DNA of 64,000 nt from Hyaloscypha bicolor E (lineage: Eukaryota; Ascomycota; Leotiomycetes; Helotiales; Hyaloscyphaceae): the NCBI RefSeq assembly GCF_002865645.1, contig NW_020194549.1, forward strand, positions 62,001 through 126,000, read 5' to 3'. The notes beneath the pieces were generated by a model. That model worked only from the letters and a program-made list of their open reading frames with translations. It did no database searches and had not been told where the DNA came from. Positions 1-11,344 of this stretch are shown one piece after another. A program made the position numbers and the translations under genes. Within the stretch, counting starts at the first letter, position 1; each line of letters starts with the position of its first letter.

Positions 1-470
1 TCCGCAAATCTCAACGTTCTGCGTGATACATGCACAAAACAATCTTGTTTGAAGATAATGCCGACTAATAGAAAGAGCTTATACTACGGCTGCAATACCA
101 CGAACATCTTGCGCTAGAGTTGCTTAGAATGGAAACAACGTTTGCCTGAGAAACATGGTTCACAGGCGAGTGGCAATTGTTAGACGATCCCCCACCTCTC
201 CGCACCAGCTGTCCAGAAGATCGACTGATTCCACTACACGTTCTCGCAGTAAGGTGCGTCTAAGGTAGCCGACCAAGTCGTAGGTTGAAAATTCCCCTTA
301 GCCTTGTAATTTGGCCCGACCAGATAATTTAAGATTTGTCACGGCCTGGACAAGCTGTGGGAGTGGAATGTGGTGTGTTTTGGTATGTTTGTAATGAATG
401 ATCGTGCCCTAATGGCGATGAAGAAGCTATATATACGCCTGTGCGCAGCACGTGACAAGATTTGAGACTA

Positions 471-659
471 TATACGGATATCGCGGCATAAAGTCATGCG
501 ACTTCAGAGCATGCCTGACCGAGATATACTATTCGGCTACTGCAGGTTCAGATTATAGTAAAGGCAAACGCTGGAAGTCCTTGTAATTATAGTCTTAAGC
601 CCTATAAGGTGTTTCAGGGATTAAAGGACATTTCTAGGGTATGCCGCGATATCCGTATA
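471..659. mobile_element. MITE-like element with 20-bp perfect terminal inverted repeats
   Basis: The 20 bases at 471-490 (tatacggatatcgcggcata) recur as an exact reverse complement at 640-659. The trinucleotide CTA lies directly outside both ends (468-470 and 660-662), as expected of a 3-bp target-site duplication. The 189-bp interior has no coding capacity. Size, perfect ends and duplication fit a non-autonomous DNA transposon. A 3-bp duplication is typical of PIF/Harbinger, but the superfamily is inference. The perfect ends suggest a fairly recent insertion. Confidence 0.75.
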
Positions 660-950
660 CTAAGTTACTAACTGCATAATGGCACTTCCACATTGAGTCA
701 TTTGTAGTATGCCGGTAATGTTTGCGGATTGTGATTTACTATTGAATTTGATCGTAATTGACCCAAATCGTATTAGGATTAGCTGGAATTGAGTGGCTCA
801 GCGAACCAGTCTGAAAGAACAAAAGAGAAAGAATGCCTTGTTTCTATATTCGGCGAAGTCGCGAATAGAAGAAGAACATTTAGCACTTGAATAAAGAAAG
901 TAAGAGCTAAAGAATTGAATATAGTTTTTGCATTTCCTTTAGTAATCATT

Positions 951-1052
951 TGGCTTTAAAACAGCCCGAGAACATTAATATAAACAAATATAATAAACGA
1001 TGATTCAAAGCACTTTCAATATTCTCTTATATATATTAATGTTTTAAAGCCA
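951..1052. repeat. imperfect inverted repeat (palindrome) of about 100 bp
   Basis: The left arm at 951-982 reads tggctttaaaac, then an 11-base interruption, then attaatata. The right arm at 1032-1052 is the reverse complement of the same two blocks without the interruption. About 50 bases separate the arms. It could be a decayed MITE or a stem-loop. No target duplication is evident. Confidence 0.5.
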
Positions 1053-1266
1053 GACAAGATTGTCAACACAAGTCAAAACAAAACCCGGGGTATCGGGCGA
1101 TCAGCAAAAAGAAGCAAGCAAAGAGAGTTAGTGTCGCAGTGAGAATTACTGAATTGGGGCTAGCGCGATCGCTCTGCTTAGTCAGGATCTGTATACTTAC
1201 TTCCTGAAGCTTTACACTTCACTCAAGCTCTTTTCTAGCTAGTTCAATCAACTCTTTTACCATTTA

Positions 1267-1623
1267 ATGCAACTCCCTACTCTGCGATCTTTACGTGCAT
1301 TAGTTAGGAAAATGAAGGAGGTTTCTAGTTCTAAAGAAATCAGGGTAAAAGAGCAAGACACTCTTCCGCAAGCGCTCACTAAACTGGCCGCGGCAAATCC
1401 GAAAGATGCGTTCCTGGCGGAGAAGTGTGATACAGATACCCGAGTTGAGTCCACAGTCTCAATGAGAGGTGGAAGAAGATCGGAGCCCATGGAGCTATAT
1501 GCGCCTTATCTCTACGAAGATGGCTGCCCGTGCCCATGGTGCGCTTGCGATTGTGTCGGCTGCATGTTCAGTAGGTGGCCACACTCATACCTTCATGCCG
1601 TTATATCCGATCAGATTCGGTAG
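1267..1623 (+). CDS. possible orphan protein, 118 aa, Cys-rich near the C-terminus
   Basis: An ATG-initiated open frame follows a pyrimidine-rich leader (CTCTTTTCTAG and similar) resembling a fungal 5' UTR. The first half is basic and helical in character. The second half has a Cys cluster around residues 88-100 (CPCPWCACDCVGC). I recognise no family and see no signal peptide or intron. It lies between transposon relics, so it may be a chance frame or a fragment. The opposite strand also has a short overlapping frame, which lowers confidence. Confidence 0.22.
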   Translation: MQLPTLRSLRALVRKMKEVSSSKEIRVKEQDTLPQALTKLAAANPKDAFLAEKCDTDTRVESTVSMRGGRRSEPMELYAPYLYEDGCPCPWCACDCVGCMFSRWPHSYLHAVISDQIR

Positions 1624-2301
1624 ACTATAAGAGAAACGCAAGTCGTCAAACTTCATGTCTAATGCACCGACCACCGCCAAAGAGCGGGCTTGGAGTAAGC
1701 AATAAGAACTAGAACGCAAAATAGAAAGTTACAATACAAAGGACACCATAGAGGTACAAGTAAAGGTGATTTTTAATGTGTTCTGGGAGAGAAGCCAATG
1801 ATGTACGAGGTGCTGCAAGAAGGCAGAGCTGCTCAGCCTTAACACGGCAGTATTTTATATATCAAAACAACAAATACCACTTAGCCTAAGCTATAACCAC
1901 AGGTATATAATGAGAAATTCTCATATATATGCCGTTCTAATATTCCTAGCTTTTGACTGTTGAAAACTAAAACCCTGCGCGACAATCTACATAGAGTGTG
2001 ATCACCCTCGATTTCCGAGCCCGGCGATTACGGATTTAACACCGGCCGTCGGCGTTTCGCACCGACAGCTTCAGAAGTTATATCAGGGTCAGGTCAGGTC
2101 GGATTAAACACAAAACTTGGATTCGAAATTCTCCTACGGACTTTCTTTTCTTCCTTCGACAGAAACTTGCCCACGGCAGAACCATTGGTGTCGTTGTTTA
2201 CCTCTACCGCTTCGCGTTCGCAGCCCTGCAGGTCAGCGGGTTCCACCCACTTTGGCATCAGCTCGTGCTTATCGGCACTTAAGGACCCGGAAAGAGACCA
2301 A

Positions 2302-3185
2302 ATGTCTGGGATCACTTGCCCGGATTGCCTCAGCGGCTCCATAAAAGATGGAAAGCCATCTGGGGAAGTTACCACTATTCACAGCTTGCCGGCATATGTT
2401 GCGCGTCCGGAAGGTACTCCCAAAGGACTGGTCGTCCTGATCCCTGATATATTTGGCTGGGAACTCTCAAATTGCCGTTTGCTGGCAGATGCCTATGCGA
2501 AAGAAGGCGGATTTCTTGTTTACCTCCCTAATTTCATGAATGGTAAGTAACGCAACCGATGCCTCACCTCAACTTGTAGTTGACATGAAACCCAGGCTTC
2601 ATCCCCTCTGCAGGAGCTATGCACTCAATGGAAGCTCTCCTGGCACCTTCTCCATCGATTTTCACAACTATCTTCTACAAACCGTTGTGGCTTCTCAGAG
2701 TGGCTGGAGCTGCCATACCATTTCTGTTCTACAACGGCGAATCTGTCATCAAGCCAAAGGTCTTCAAGTTCCACGAATCGCTCCGCTCCGACCCGGAAAC
2801 CAAGTCTTTGAAGATTGGTTCTGCCGGCTTGTGCTGGGGCGGCAAATACACTATACACTTGGCACAAGAGCCAAACTTGATCGACGTCGGGTTTACCGCT
2901 CATCCGTCAAAGATGAAGTTCCCCGAGGATTGGGACAATGTGAAAATCCCGCTGTCGATTGCAATTGGAGATGTGGATATGGGCATCAAAATCGACATGG
3001 TGAAAGATATCAAGGCTTTGTTGGAGGGAGAGAGCAAACAGAGTGGACAGAATGAGGTTGTGATCTATCCTGGGGCGAAGCACGGATTTGCTGTAAGAGC
3101 GGACCCAAAGGATGATGGGCAGACAAAGAGTGCAGGGGAGGCATTGAAGCAAGCTATTAACTGGTTCGCTAAGTGGATGGTGTGA
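2302..3185 (+). CDS. dienelactone hydrolase family protein (alpha/beta hydrolase)
   Basis: Two exons, 2302-2542 and 2596-3185, give 276 aa. The intron has a GTAAGT donor and a CAG acceptor; a second AG 18 bases further on would remove six residues in frame. The protein starts MSGITCPDCLSG, typical of fungal dienelactone hydrolase (DLH) proteins. The catalytic triad is visible: Cys160 in G-L-C-W-G-G, Asp206 in GDVD and His243 in KHGF. The family hydrolyses lactones such as 4-carboxymethylenebut-2-en-4-olide in aromatic (chlorocatechol, beta-ketoadipate-like) degradation. Many fungal members have unknown substrates. No signal peptide, so cytosolic. The longer upstream frame is rejected as leader because it does not resemble the family. 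An aromatic-ring monooxygenase lies 35 kb away, so no cluster is implied. Confidence 0.88.
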
Positions 3186-3982
3186 AGGATATGCTTATTC
3201 CTTCTGTTTCAATTTCTGGTGCGACTTAGTTGTATTAAGATGAGATGGGTTGAGTTGGTTGCTCGAGGCTGCGGTGGTTCTGCGTCACCCATTGATTGAA
3301 GTACTCTTCTAGACAGATGTATCTGCATCAGGTTTGCGTACCGTTATTCGATACACTTTGAAATATCTAAAAGTTAAAAAGCAAGGAAAGCACTTCGGGC
3401 CTGGATTCTCAACGTGTGAGGTGCGAGTCATGTACACCACGGGTGAGTGGTAGCGCTGTTGGTCCCTAAACTAGGAACTCAGCAGGGCATGAGCTTGTAC
3501 TTTTAGCGCATGTAAAGTGAAATTATAGGCTGCAAGCGCAGTAGGCCATCCTTACATCCTCCGGATTCTCAATTGCCAATGAAAGGCCAAAACATGCAAG
3601 ACCACAGATCGGAATCAGTTAAATAACTGTTGTCCTCGCCGTAAAGCCCTTGGCTTATTTCCTCTCACAAGAAAAAGTCTTTTCCTTGCGTATCATCGCT
3701 ATTTTGAGGACTCCGTATCGGCGCCGAAGCGGGCTGTCGCCCCCACTTTTAGACCGCTGAGCGAGATGCCAGCCCCCTATTGGCAAGGTCCAGCGGAATG
3801 TTCTCGCCGATTACCGACCAACCCACCCGGATTTAACATTATCACCACCAATTCTTAGATGACCAATATTCTTCGTTTCTCGACGGTGCAAGTACATAAT
3901 GCTTTGTGGAGTACGCTCTGGTTGGTGTGTCTTCAGACGCCGGACATTCTAGTCTGGACATCCCAGTACGATAAAGTCTTCG
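3186..3982. other. intergenic, terminator of DLH gene and promoter of MFS gene
   Basis: No coding potential is seen. The last 150 bases before the MFS start are mixed sequence without a clear TATA box. Confidence 0.5.
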
Positions 3983-5871
3983 ATGGCAGCGATGATCGAC
4001 TCAACAGATGAGAAACATGACCTCAACGGGAGTGTGTATTCGGCAACAGAAGCGGTTCCAGCAGAGTTACGAGAGCTGCCAGCAGGGACAGGCAAGGAAA
4101 AGGAGGAGGTTCTCAGCCAGTCAGCTCACCAGCAGCCAAGAGATGTAGTGCACCGCCAAGACGATCTTCCCGCAGAGCCTCCTTCCGACGAACAAGTGCA
4201 AATGGTCCAATCAGCTGGCGAGGGCTATAGCGTTTTGACTGTCACGCAAAAGAGGCTTACCGTCATGGCAGCTTCACTTGCCTCACTCTTTTCGCCAATG
4301 GCAACAGCCATCTACTGTCAGACTCACTTTCTGCCCTTTTTACGAAGTAGACTGACTTCAACAGATCCATCTCTTGATACGATATCCAAGGACCTCAATG
4401 TCTCAAACACAAAGATCAACATTACTATCACACTTTTCTTGGTATGTTTCCTCGCTTCTTCAAGGATACCCGTTAATACTTTGTAGGTAATCCAGGGGAT
4501 TGCCCCTGCCTTTGTAGCTGATACTGCCGATCGCCAAGGGCGACGGCCGATGTACATTTTCTGCTTTGTTGTCTTCTCGGGGGCCAACATCGGACTGGCA
4601 TTGCAGAACAATTATACAGCGCTGCTGGTATTAAGAATGCTGCAAAGCGCGGGGTCCTCTGCGACTGTTGCTCTGGCGAACGGGGTCGTTGGCGATATCA
4701 TCACTTCGTCAGAGAGAGGAAGTTACGTTGCATTTGCCTCTCTTGGAAGCGTATTTGGACCTATGGTCGCTCCCATCCTCGGAGGTATCATTGGGCAATA
4801 TGCGGGCTGGCACTGGATATTCTGGTTCTTACTGATTTTCTCTGCTGCTGTTTTCATCCCACTCATCCTCTTCATGCCCGAAACTTGCCGAAATGTTGTC
4901 GACAATGGGTCTATACCTCCACCATCCTTCTCTCAAAACATCACGGATGCATTGAGGCATAAACACCGGACACAGAGGGGATTGAATTTCAATGTAGCCA
5001 AACAAGCGGAGATTGCCAAGAAGTATCGCTTTCGGCTTCCGAATCCGCTCTCAACTTTGAAGGTGCTGTTAGACTTGGAGAGCGCGATCCTTCTCATCTC
5101 TACCGGGCTTGGAATTGGTTGCTTTTACGCCATCAGGTATGTCACTAAGAACTAGTTGATGCGAATCACTTGCTTACACTTCCATCAAGTACTGGCGCCT
5201 CGGTCGCGTTCGCGAGCAACTACGGATTCAACCAAATCAAAATCGGCCTCATGTTCATCCCTATTGGAGCCGGAAGCATCTTTTCTGCATTAACAATCGG
5301 AAAACTGGCAGACTGGAACTACAGACGCTGGGCCAAGAAGCTTGGCATACCCGTGGTCAAAAATCGTAGACAAGACCTGACCAACTTCCCCATTGAAAGA
5401 GCCCGTCTGGAAGTCGTGTTTCCCTTATTCTTCGTGGCAGTTGCTATCACCATCGCCTACGGCTGGATTCTCACGAAGAAGATCAGCGTCGCTGTCCCGG
5501 TCGTTCTGCTCTTCTTCATAGGCTTTTCGCTCACGGCCACATTTCAAATCCTCAATGTTTTGATGGTGGATATCTATCCTGGCAAACCTTCGGTAGCAAC
5601 TGCAGCAAATAACTTCACCAGATGTGAGATCGGTGCCGTGTTCTCGGCGATTTTGTTGCCGCTTGTGGATTCGATTGGGTGGGGTTGGGCATACACGCTT
5701 TTAGCGTTGCTGTTTATTGGTTTTGTGCCCATGTTACTTTTCGTTATGCAAAGAGGTCCGAAGTGGAGGAAGCAGCGGAAAGCCAGTGAAGATAAGGCAA
5801 TGGCAGGGAGACAAGAGAAACGGGATTTGAAGGCTGCTGCGAAAGAGAGGAAGGCTAACGGTGAGACATAG
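3983..5871 (+). CDS. MFS drug:H+ antiporter (DHA1/QDR-like), 580 aa
   Basis: Four exons: 3983-4316, 4365-4441, 4487-5136 and 5190-5871. Splicing the first intron (48 nt, GTCAGA donor, CTGAC branch, CAG acceptor) restores the conserved AIYYPSLDTI motif after TM1. Leaving it in adds 16 residues without a stop. The N-terminal 90 residues are hydrophilic and cytosolic. About 12 membrane segments follow. MFS motif A is ADTADRQGRRP after TM2, and TM4/5 carries the antiporter-like GPMVAPILGG. A hydrophilic central loop contains FRLPNPLSTLK, characteristic of QDR/AQR1-type exporters. The tail is Lys/Arg-rich. The likely role is proton-driven efflux of drugs, weak acids or a secondary metabolite across the plasma membrane. 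No biosynthetic gene lies beside it, so the substrate is unknown. Confidence 0.87.
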
Positions 5872-7672
5872 AGTGGTGGGAATGGAGTGTCGGGTATGTT
5901 TTGCGAATTGCGATTGTGTTAGAAAGTATGGTATAGATACATTTACCCCGGAATTGGTTTTGCTAAGCTTTTGAGTCCCACTGCCTATGCCACAGCTTTT
6001 CTGCTTTACATATGCTGTGAAGGGCGACATCGTGTTGGGCAGACACCAAGATAGACATGGTTTGGTCACGTGTCTCTCTTCAACCCCTTTTGACGGATCG
6101 AACCTCATCGAGCTCCGAAGCACTTTGCGGCTTCAAAGAGCCTATTGCCCCACCAACTTTGGAAACACAAAATTGCAACGTTGCAACTAATGTTAGCAGG
6201 CTCTCAGCTTGCACTACACAGTTTTCTCGATACTGCTGATATGGTTCCAAGATGTCGGGTACTTCCGGGTACTTGCAGGTTGGGCCAGTCGAATGTCGTG
6301 CGTAACACAAGTAGCTACGAGGACTTCCAACAACAAAAGAACATTTGACGAAATTTACCAGTCCTCGACCATTTCCTTCATGCCAATATATCATGCGGAG
6401 TATCGTCTCTTAATTTGATTAATTAACCAGGCATGCCCTCCGGAATCCGTCCGCACCAAACCGCTGGCTCCGGTTTACTTGGCTCAATACGAAGAGCATT
6501 TTGCAGAAGTTTCTCTTAATTCATTCCGTGTCTCTATACTATATCTACTAGGCAGCCGAAAAAAAGGAAGTCGGCGAGCTGTAGGTACGAGCAATAAGGG
6601 CAAGCACATTCATTGGTGCCTACTACGCTAATACCCAGTCGATTAAATTAGCCTGGAGGAGAGGTAGGGTCCAGAGGACTTGATTTCTAAGAAACTACGT
6701 TTGGCAAGGTTCCTTAAATAATCGTCCAAGCCTAGCGCCCCGCTTAGGGCCACGCTAAACCCTCACAACGCTGTGAAAATGTTGGTTCAAGGGTCTATTG
6801 AATTCGAGAGCCTAGGCGTAGTAATATAGATATAGCCATTGTACCTGCATTGCATATCAAATTAGTTTTCCTGTTGGAAAATTAAAGCTGTTGGCTCTTT
6901 CCTAAATTTTTCTTAACTGTTCGACTGCACAACTGGTTGTTGGAAAGTCTTCTATTCTTGTGGCTTCATTGTCGACCTATAAAATTGTCCATTCTTCTTG
7001 CCTGAGCTTGAACGGCGTTGAGGTGCAACTTTTACTCAATTTCGATATTTACATCCGAGCACAAGAAAAAGAACACCTCATCGCAACTTATTCGAACATT
7101 TGGAATTTACCGTCATCGTCCACAAAAGAACGACGAAGATTATCATCCGCCACTTGTCAGGTCCTTCTTTCGTCCGTTTCTCCAAGCCCAGGTCTTAATT
7201 CAGTAGTCACCGCAGGACCCTGCTTCACAACAAACGATCCCAATTTCAGATTAGAACCTACAAATGGGCTTAGATAGGGTGAGTCCGTGGGCTGCGTCGA
7301 TAATATGCCCCAAGAAGCGGATGGAATGACTTCAATATATGCCGGCGGCCCTGGGAATTTCGGAACCACCGTGTACGAGAAGACCGGCTGTCAGGGACAG
7401 CGGTGCAGCTTGATCGATGCAGTAGTCTGGGCTAGCCCCTAGTTGTTGTATTATTAACGGGAGCCGCTCACCAACTTGGAAACCACACCAAATTCGTTGA
7501 AAGTTGGATCTAGTGCATTAAGGTTGATAAGTGTAACTAGTGAAACGAAAACGTCTTACGGAAGGGTGGTGGGGGTTTGCTATTGTTCAATTCCATATGT
7601 GTAAAGATTCGGGATGCTTGAGCTAGTCTAAAACTTGGCTCTGGCTAACATAATCCCAATTGGACACATAGG
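5872..7672. other. intergenic, no gene seen
   Basis: Only short overlapping frames occur on both strands, with no family signature. A TCACGTG box sits near 6065 but no gene starts nearby. The sequence from 6540 to 6900 looks like decayed repeat DNA, but I cannot define ends. Confidence 0.45.
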
Positions 7673-7680
7673 TCATGAAA

Positions 7681-7698
7681 CCCCCCCCCCCCCCCCCC
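7681..7698. repeat. homopolymer tract of 18 C
   Basis: Eighteen uninterrupted C residues lie just past the 3' end of the GH43 pseudogene (G on its coding strand). Such tracts slip readily, and the length may also be a sequencing or assembly artefact. Confidence 0.8.
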
Positions 7699-7759
7699 AT
7701 TTGTTGTTGCATAGACGCCTAGAAGAGCACCTAAATGTCACTGTATGAGTAAATTCGCC

Positions 7760-9538
7760 CTCTCGATTTCTAGAAAACAAATCGAGACTGAAGGAAAACC
7801 GACCTGTAAATCCCCAAGTTAACCCCAATCCAGGAGCGAATCCAATCTCTTGCATCTAGCTCTGGCTGCTGGCAGGGCCTGCTGAAAATGTGTAGTGCGT
7901 AATGTTGCTTATTCTGATTTCCAACGTGATCCTATTCTTCCATGCTGCTGGCCATAATACAATAGCCAAATCATGAAAGATGAAACTCGGGACTGCGGTG
8001 ATGCCTCGAAGTCTGAGATATGGCACCAGGTTTGTTATGTTGGAAGACGGTCTTTTGTAACTGGCTGTAACAGTTGAGGTTGAATTTGAGCTCATGACGA
8101 TTCCAAGGTCCCAATGGTGCAACTGCGAGAAGTAAGTATATCTTATCACAACATATTTTACAGCAACCCACTTGATCCAAGAAGACAGTTACGCCAACCT
8201 CTGCTTCTTGGAGTGCTGATATCAAAGGCGGTACTGAATGTAAACAGGCTATAGACTTGACGTCGAGCAATGAAGGTTTGTCCTTTCAGCTCAGCAGAGC
8301 GACCGTCTGCTCCCGTCAAGTTGGACAAAGAAGATGCAAGTTGCAAGCTATTCGAATGTCCGGGTGGTGATACAATGTAACTTCCATTGGCGGTGAAACG
8401 CCAGTGGACGAACTCGAGAGACAAGTTTGAGCCGGGTGGGAAGTCCAAGTGTGCCGATGAAACAACCAGAGATCCTTCACCATCTTCAAGTGGGTCCTCG
8501 GGCTCGAGGTGCCAGCTGTTCATGTTGGCACTGACTTTGGTGAAAACTGGCCACTCTCCATCTTCCAGGCGACTGGCGTCAAAACAGTCTCGCGACCCAT
8601 CGGATAGCTTCCATCTGGAACTTGGCGGACAGACAGTGCAACGGCCCACCAATTATCATCAGAATGTTGAAATAAATCTGCATGCCCAGTGTTTTAGAAG
8701 TAGTGAGTTGATTTCGCATTTGTCAATACCGGATTCTGTGGACTAGATTCATAAGGCCCATTGATGTTCTTTGAGCGCCCCGTTGTTACCATGTGGCCGG
8801 AGCCTGTTCCGCCTTCGGCAATGAGGAGATAATAATACCCATCTTTGTTGTAGATATGGGGACCTTCAGGTGCGCTCGCTCCACTCCCATTCCAAATATT
8901 GATATATGGTCCAATTGCTCCAGTCTTCAAGTCCAGAGTGACCATCTGAATTCCCGGCTGCGCTTCCCAAACGTGTGTTCCGACGATGTACAGTTGCCCA
9001 TCATCGTCGACTCGTCCCAAAATGGTGAAGTGTCATATCCCGTGAAACTGAAGTGAAAAGGGTTCGACCAAGAAGCAGAACAAACTGTTGAGGTAATCAC
9101 AAAGCTGTCAAATCGATTTCTTGCATTTTTCGGGTAGTCATCGTAAACCAAGGAAGTTACCACGTAGAATATTCCTTCTCTGTATCTGATGGTAGATGCC
9201 CATATTCCGCTCGTAGCTCTTTTTGCTGTGTTCAGGCCTGGTTCTTGCTCCGGCCTTCTCAGGGCATTGCTCACTAATTTGTAATCGATGAGATCTCGAC
9301 TTGCATGGATAGCTATATGCTTTAGCGCGGCGTCCAAAGACTGCAGAGAAAGACTCACGAATGCCAGGAAAGACGAGGAAGCTGGACGAAGCACAGAAAT
9401 ATGTGTCGTCCCAATCAGGAACAAAATACAGCTAGGACCTGGGTGAAATCCTGGCAACATTGGATTCTGAAAAGTCGAATTGCGAGCAAATACCCTTAAT
9501 GCGAGAAGCCCTTCGATAGTGACAGATGAGAGAAACAT
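7760..9538 (-). pseudogene. GH43 glycosidase pseudogene (beta-xylosidase/arabinofuranosidase type)
   Basis: Homology to secreted fungal GH43 enzymes runs almost full length, in pieces: FQNPMLPGFHPGPSC, then TSGIWASTIRY, then TGYDTSPFW, then APEGPHIY in the blade region, and a C-terminal domain ending near LTWGFTG. Two ordinary introns remain (9313-9358 and 8123-8171), so this is not a processed copy. Lesions: the FHPDPS catalytic-base Asp is Gly (GGT, 9437-9439); one T is missing near 9421; there is a frameshift near 9013-9022 in WDDDG; CAA has become TAA at 8694-8696; further frameshifts lie near 8556 and 8225; TAG occurs at 7856-7858. The original role would be removal of xylose or arabinose from hemicellulose outside the cell. 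It cannot encode an active enzyme. Confidence 0.88.
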
Positions 9539-9577
9539 GATGAAGCAGGTGAGAAGCGAAACACACGCTCTCAGCAA

Positions 9578-11344
9578 AACTTTTACCTTTTAGTAGGAAG
9601 CTTTTGGACACTTATACACTATCTTTAGGCTCAATAAATATATTCTCGGCATCTGTTTTTCCCCGTCCGCAGGCTGCTGTACTCTCCTCGGTACCTCTTT
9701 ATACGGAAAACGAAACCAGCTATTAATCGCAGCCAAAACCTGTCCTGGAAATTACTTGGCGGCGGCAAGGCAGAGATGGCAGTGCAATACCAGTGGCAGA
9801 AGGCATTCTTTACGTGATTACACAGGGCGTGTTCCATTATTTAGCATTATCGTTGTTTTTGTATTTTTAAAGAGGAGAGTCATGCACTAGAAGTAGTTAT
9901 AGCTGACGTATAATAGGTCTCCCTAAACCCTAGCCATAGAGTGCTTCCCTGTAGTACTATACGCAAGAATACCCGCTAGTAAAGTACCCTAAACATTGCT
10001 CTTCCCTCTATAGTAATTTCGGAGGGAGTACTATACTCTGGCTATATTTGGATTATGCCTAATCCGAGGAATTATAACGTCTGAGTTCTATAGTACCCAA
10101 ATACAGAGGTAAGGGTTTGACGAACGCGCCTACTCTCAACCTTCTTTTTTACCCTCCGGGCTATACCCTCTAATCCAGATCTCCTCTTACTTCCGAGAGA
10201 GTATATCGAGGCCGTAGCCTAATCCAGGGGAATTAATAAAGAGAGGGCTGCTCTCGAGTAACTGGCAAAACTAAAAGCCAGCCTTCTAGGCATTTATATA
10301 GTCCCTAGCGCTTTAACCTGTAGTCGTTTTTATAGTCAATAAGGTAGAGTTTAGGCGCTTTCCAAGGACCCGTCCCTGCTCCACCCTCCAGCCATACTAT
10401 AGAAACTATATTGGGTAATCCTTGAGCCCTTTCTTTATCCAACAAATATATGTATCGATCGAGGGGTTTTGTTAATCGATTCGAGGTACGGCGACGTCGT
10501 CGAGGAGGGTATTCGATGCCGTCGTTTTGGCAGACCGCCATTTGGTAGTAGTAACGAGTTCTTCTTCTCAAGAAGAGCCTGGACAGAACGTGAAGAATTA
10601 TTCACGAGCCCTCGGGCTCCTATCGCTGAAAAATTTTCTCCCCACCTTTTCCCCCACCAACTACCGTCTACCGTAACTCAATCTTGGCTCTCCAGACTGA
10701 TCCTGTCCTAAGGAGGCAGTGTAATACCATAGGCGCAGGGCTGGAGGTTCATAGGGGACACCGCGAACAGGTGTTGAGTCTTCGCCCCCCGGTGTTCCAT
10801 TATTTAGGGTCCCTTCTACCCCACACAGGGTGGGTCTTCCACTGAAATTTAGCCTAATAATACTGAATGACTAAATTGTTTCCACATTAAGATCATCTAT
10901 CATACCATCTTCAAACTGTAAAAAGTAAAATAAGTGGCAAAGATACAAACTTTTTGTGGAATTCAGATAAATTCAGAGGTGGACTCATCTATTGTAGAAA
11001 TGTCTTCCATAATTTATTTCGATCTCGCTTGGTTCCAAAAGCATGTAAAAAAAAAACAATTCAAGAGCATCCAGAACCTAGCAGATCTATGAGCAAAATA
11101 TCCACGTATCTTCAATTACGAGGGTTTGTGCTTCTATTTGCATTTAAGTAGAAGTGGAGTGAACTTCTGAATTTGTTAAAGCTGTGAAGTGATCCTAGCG
11201 AGTATGCAAAGTTTAGCGATACCACTCCTTGGCATAATACCCGTGTGACTGGAAAGCACTTGCATGATGACACGGGCTTGAGATTTGGGCAAAGTAATCT
11301 GTTTGAAAACTATTACAGAGTTAGTTCCACTGGGGTCCAAACTA
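9578..11344. other. intergenic tract between two pseudogenes
   Basis: No intact gene. Most of it is the relic bounded by direct repeats (9829-10807). A basic 88-residue frame on the minus strand at 10305-10571 lies within the relic and looks like chance or transposon debris. The sequence from 10860 to 11340 is AT-rich. It may include unrecognisable 5' remains of the protease pseudogene. Confidence 0.45.
9829..10807. repeat. degenerate element bounded by 16-bp direct repeats
   Basis: The string gtgttccattatttag occurs at 9829-9844 and again at 10792-10807 in the same orientation. About 950 bases of non-coding, TA-rich, repeat-like sequence lie between. The motif ACACAGGG occurs just outside the left copy and shortly after the right copy. 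I find no terminal inverted repeats. It could be a decayed transposon with a long target duplication, two solo ends of one family, or a segmental duplication. Confidence 0.4.

Larger units (their letters stand above)
1..2301. other. gene-poor left end
   Basis: I see no gene here with recognisable homology. The stretch holds a MITE-like element (471-659), an imperfect palindrome (951-1052) and one possible orphan reading frame (1267-1623), listed separately. Composition is AT-leaning with many TA steps, as in old repeat-derived DNA. The last 150 bases or so form the leader of the dienelactone hydrolase gene. An open frame runs upstream of that gene's chosen ATG, but it begins without a plausible start and does not look like family sequence. 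Confidence 0.5.

Noticed and set aside
10305..10571. Basic 88-residue frame in the 9.8-10.8 kb relic
   Set aside because: Low-complexity Arg run and no family. It lies in decayed repeat DNA.
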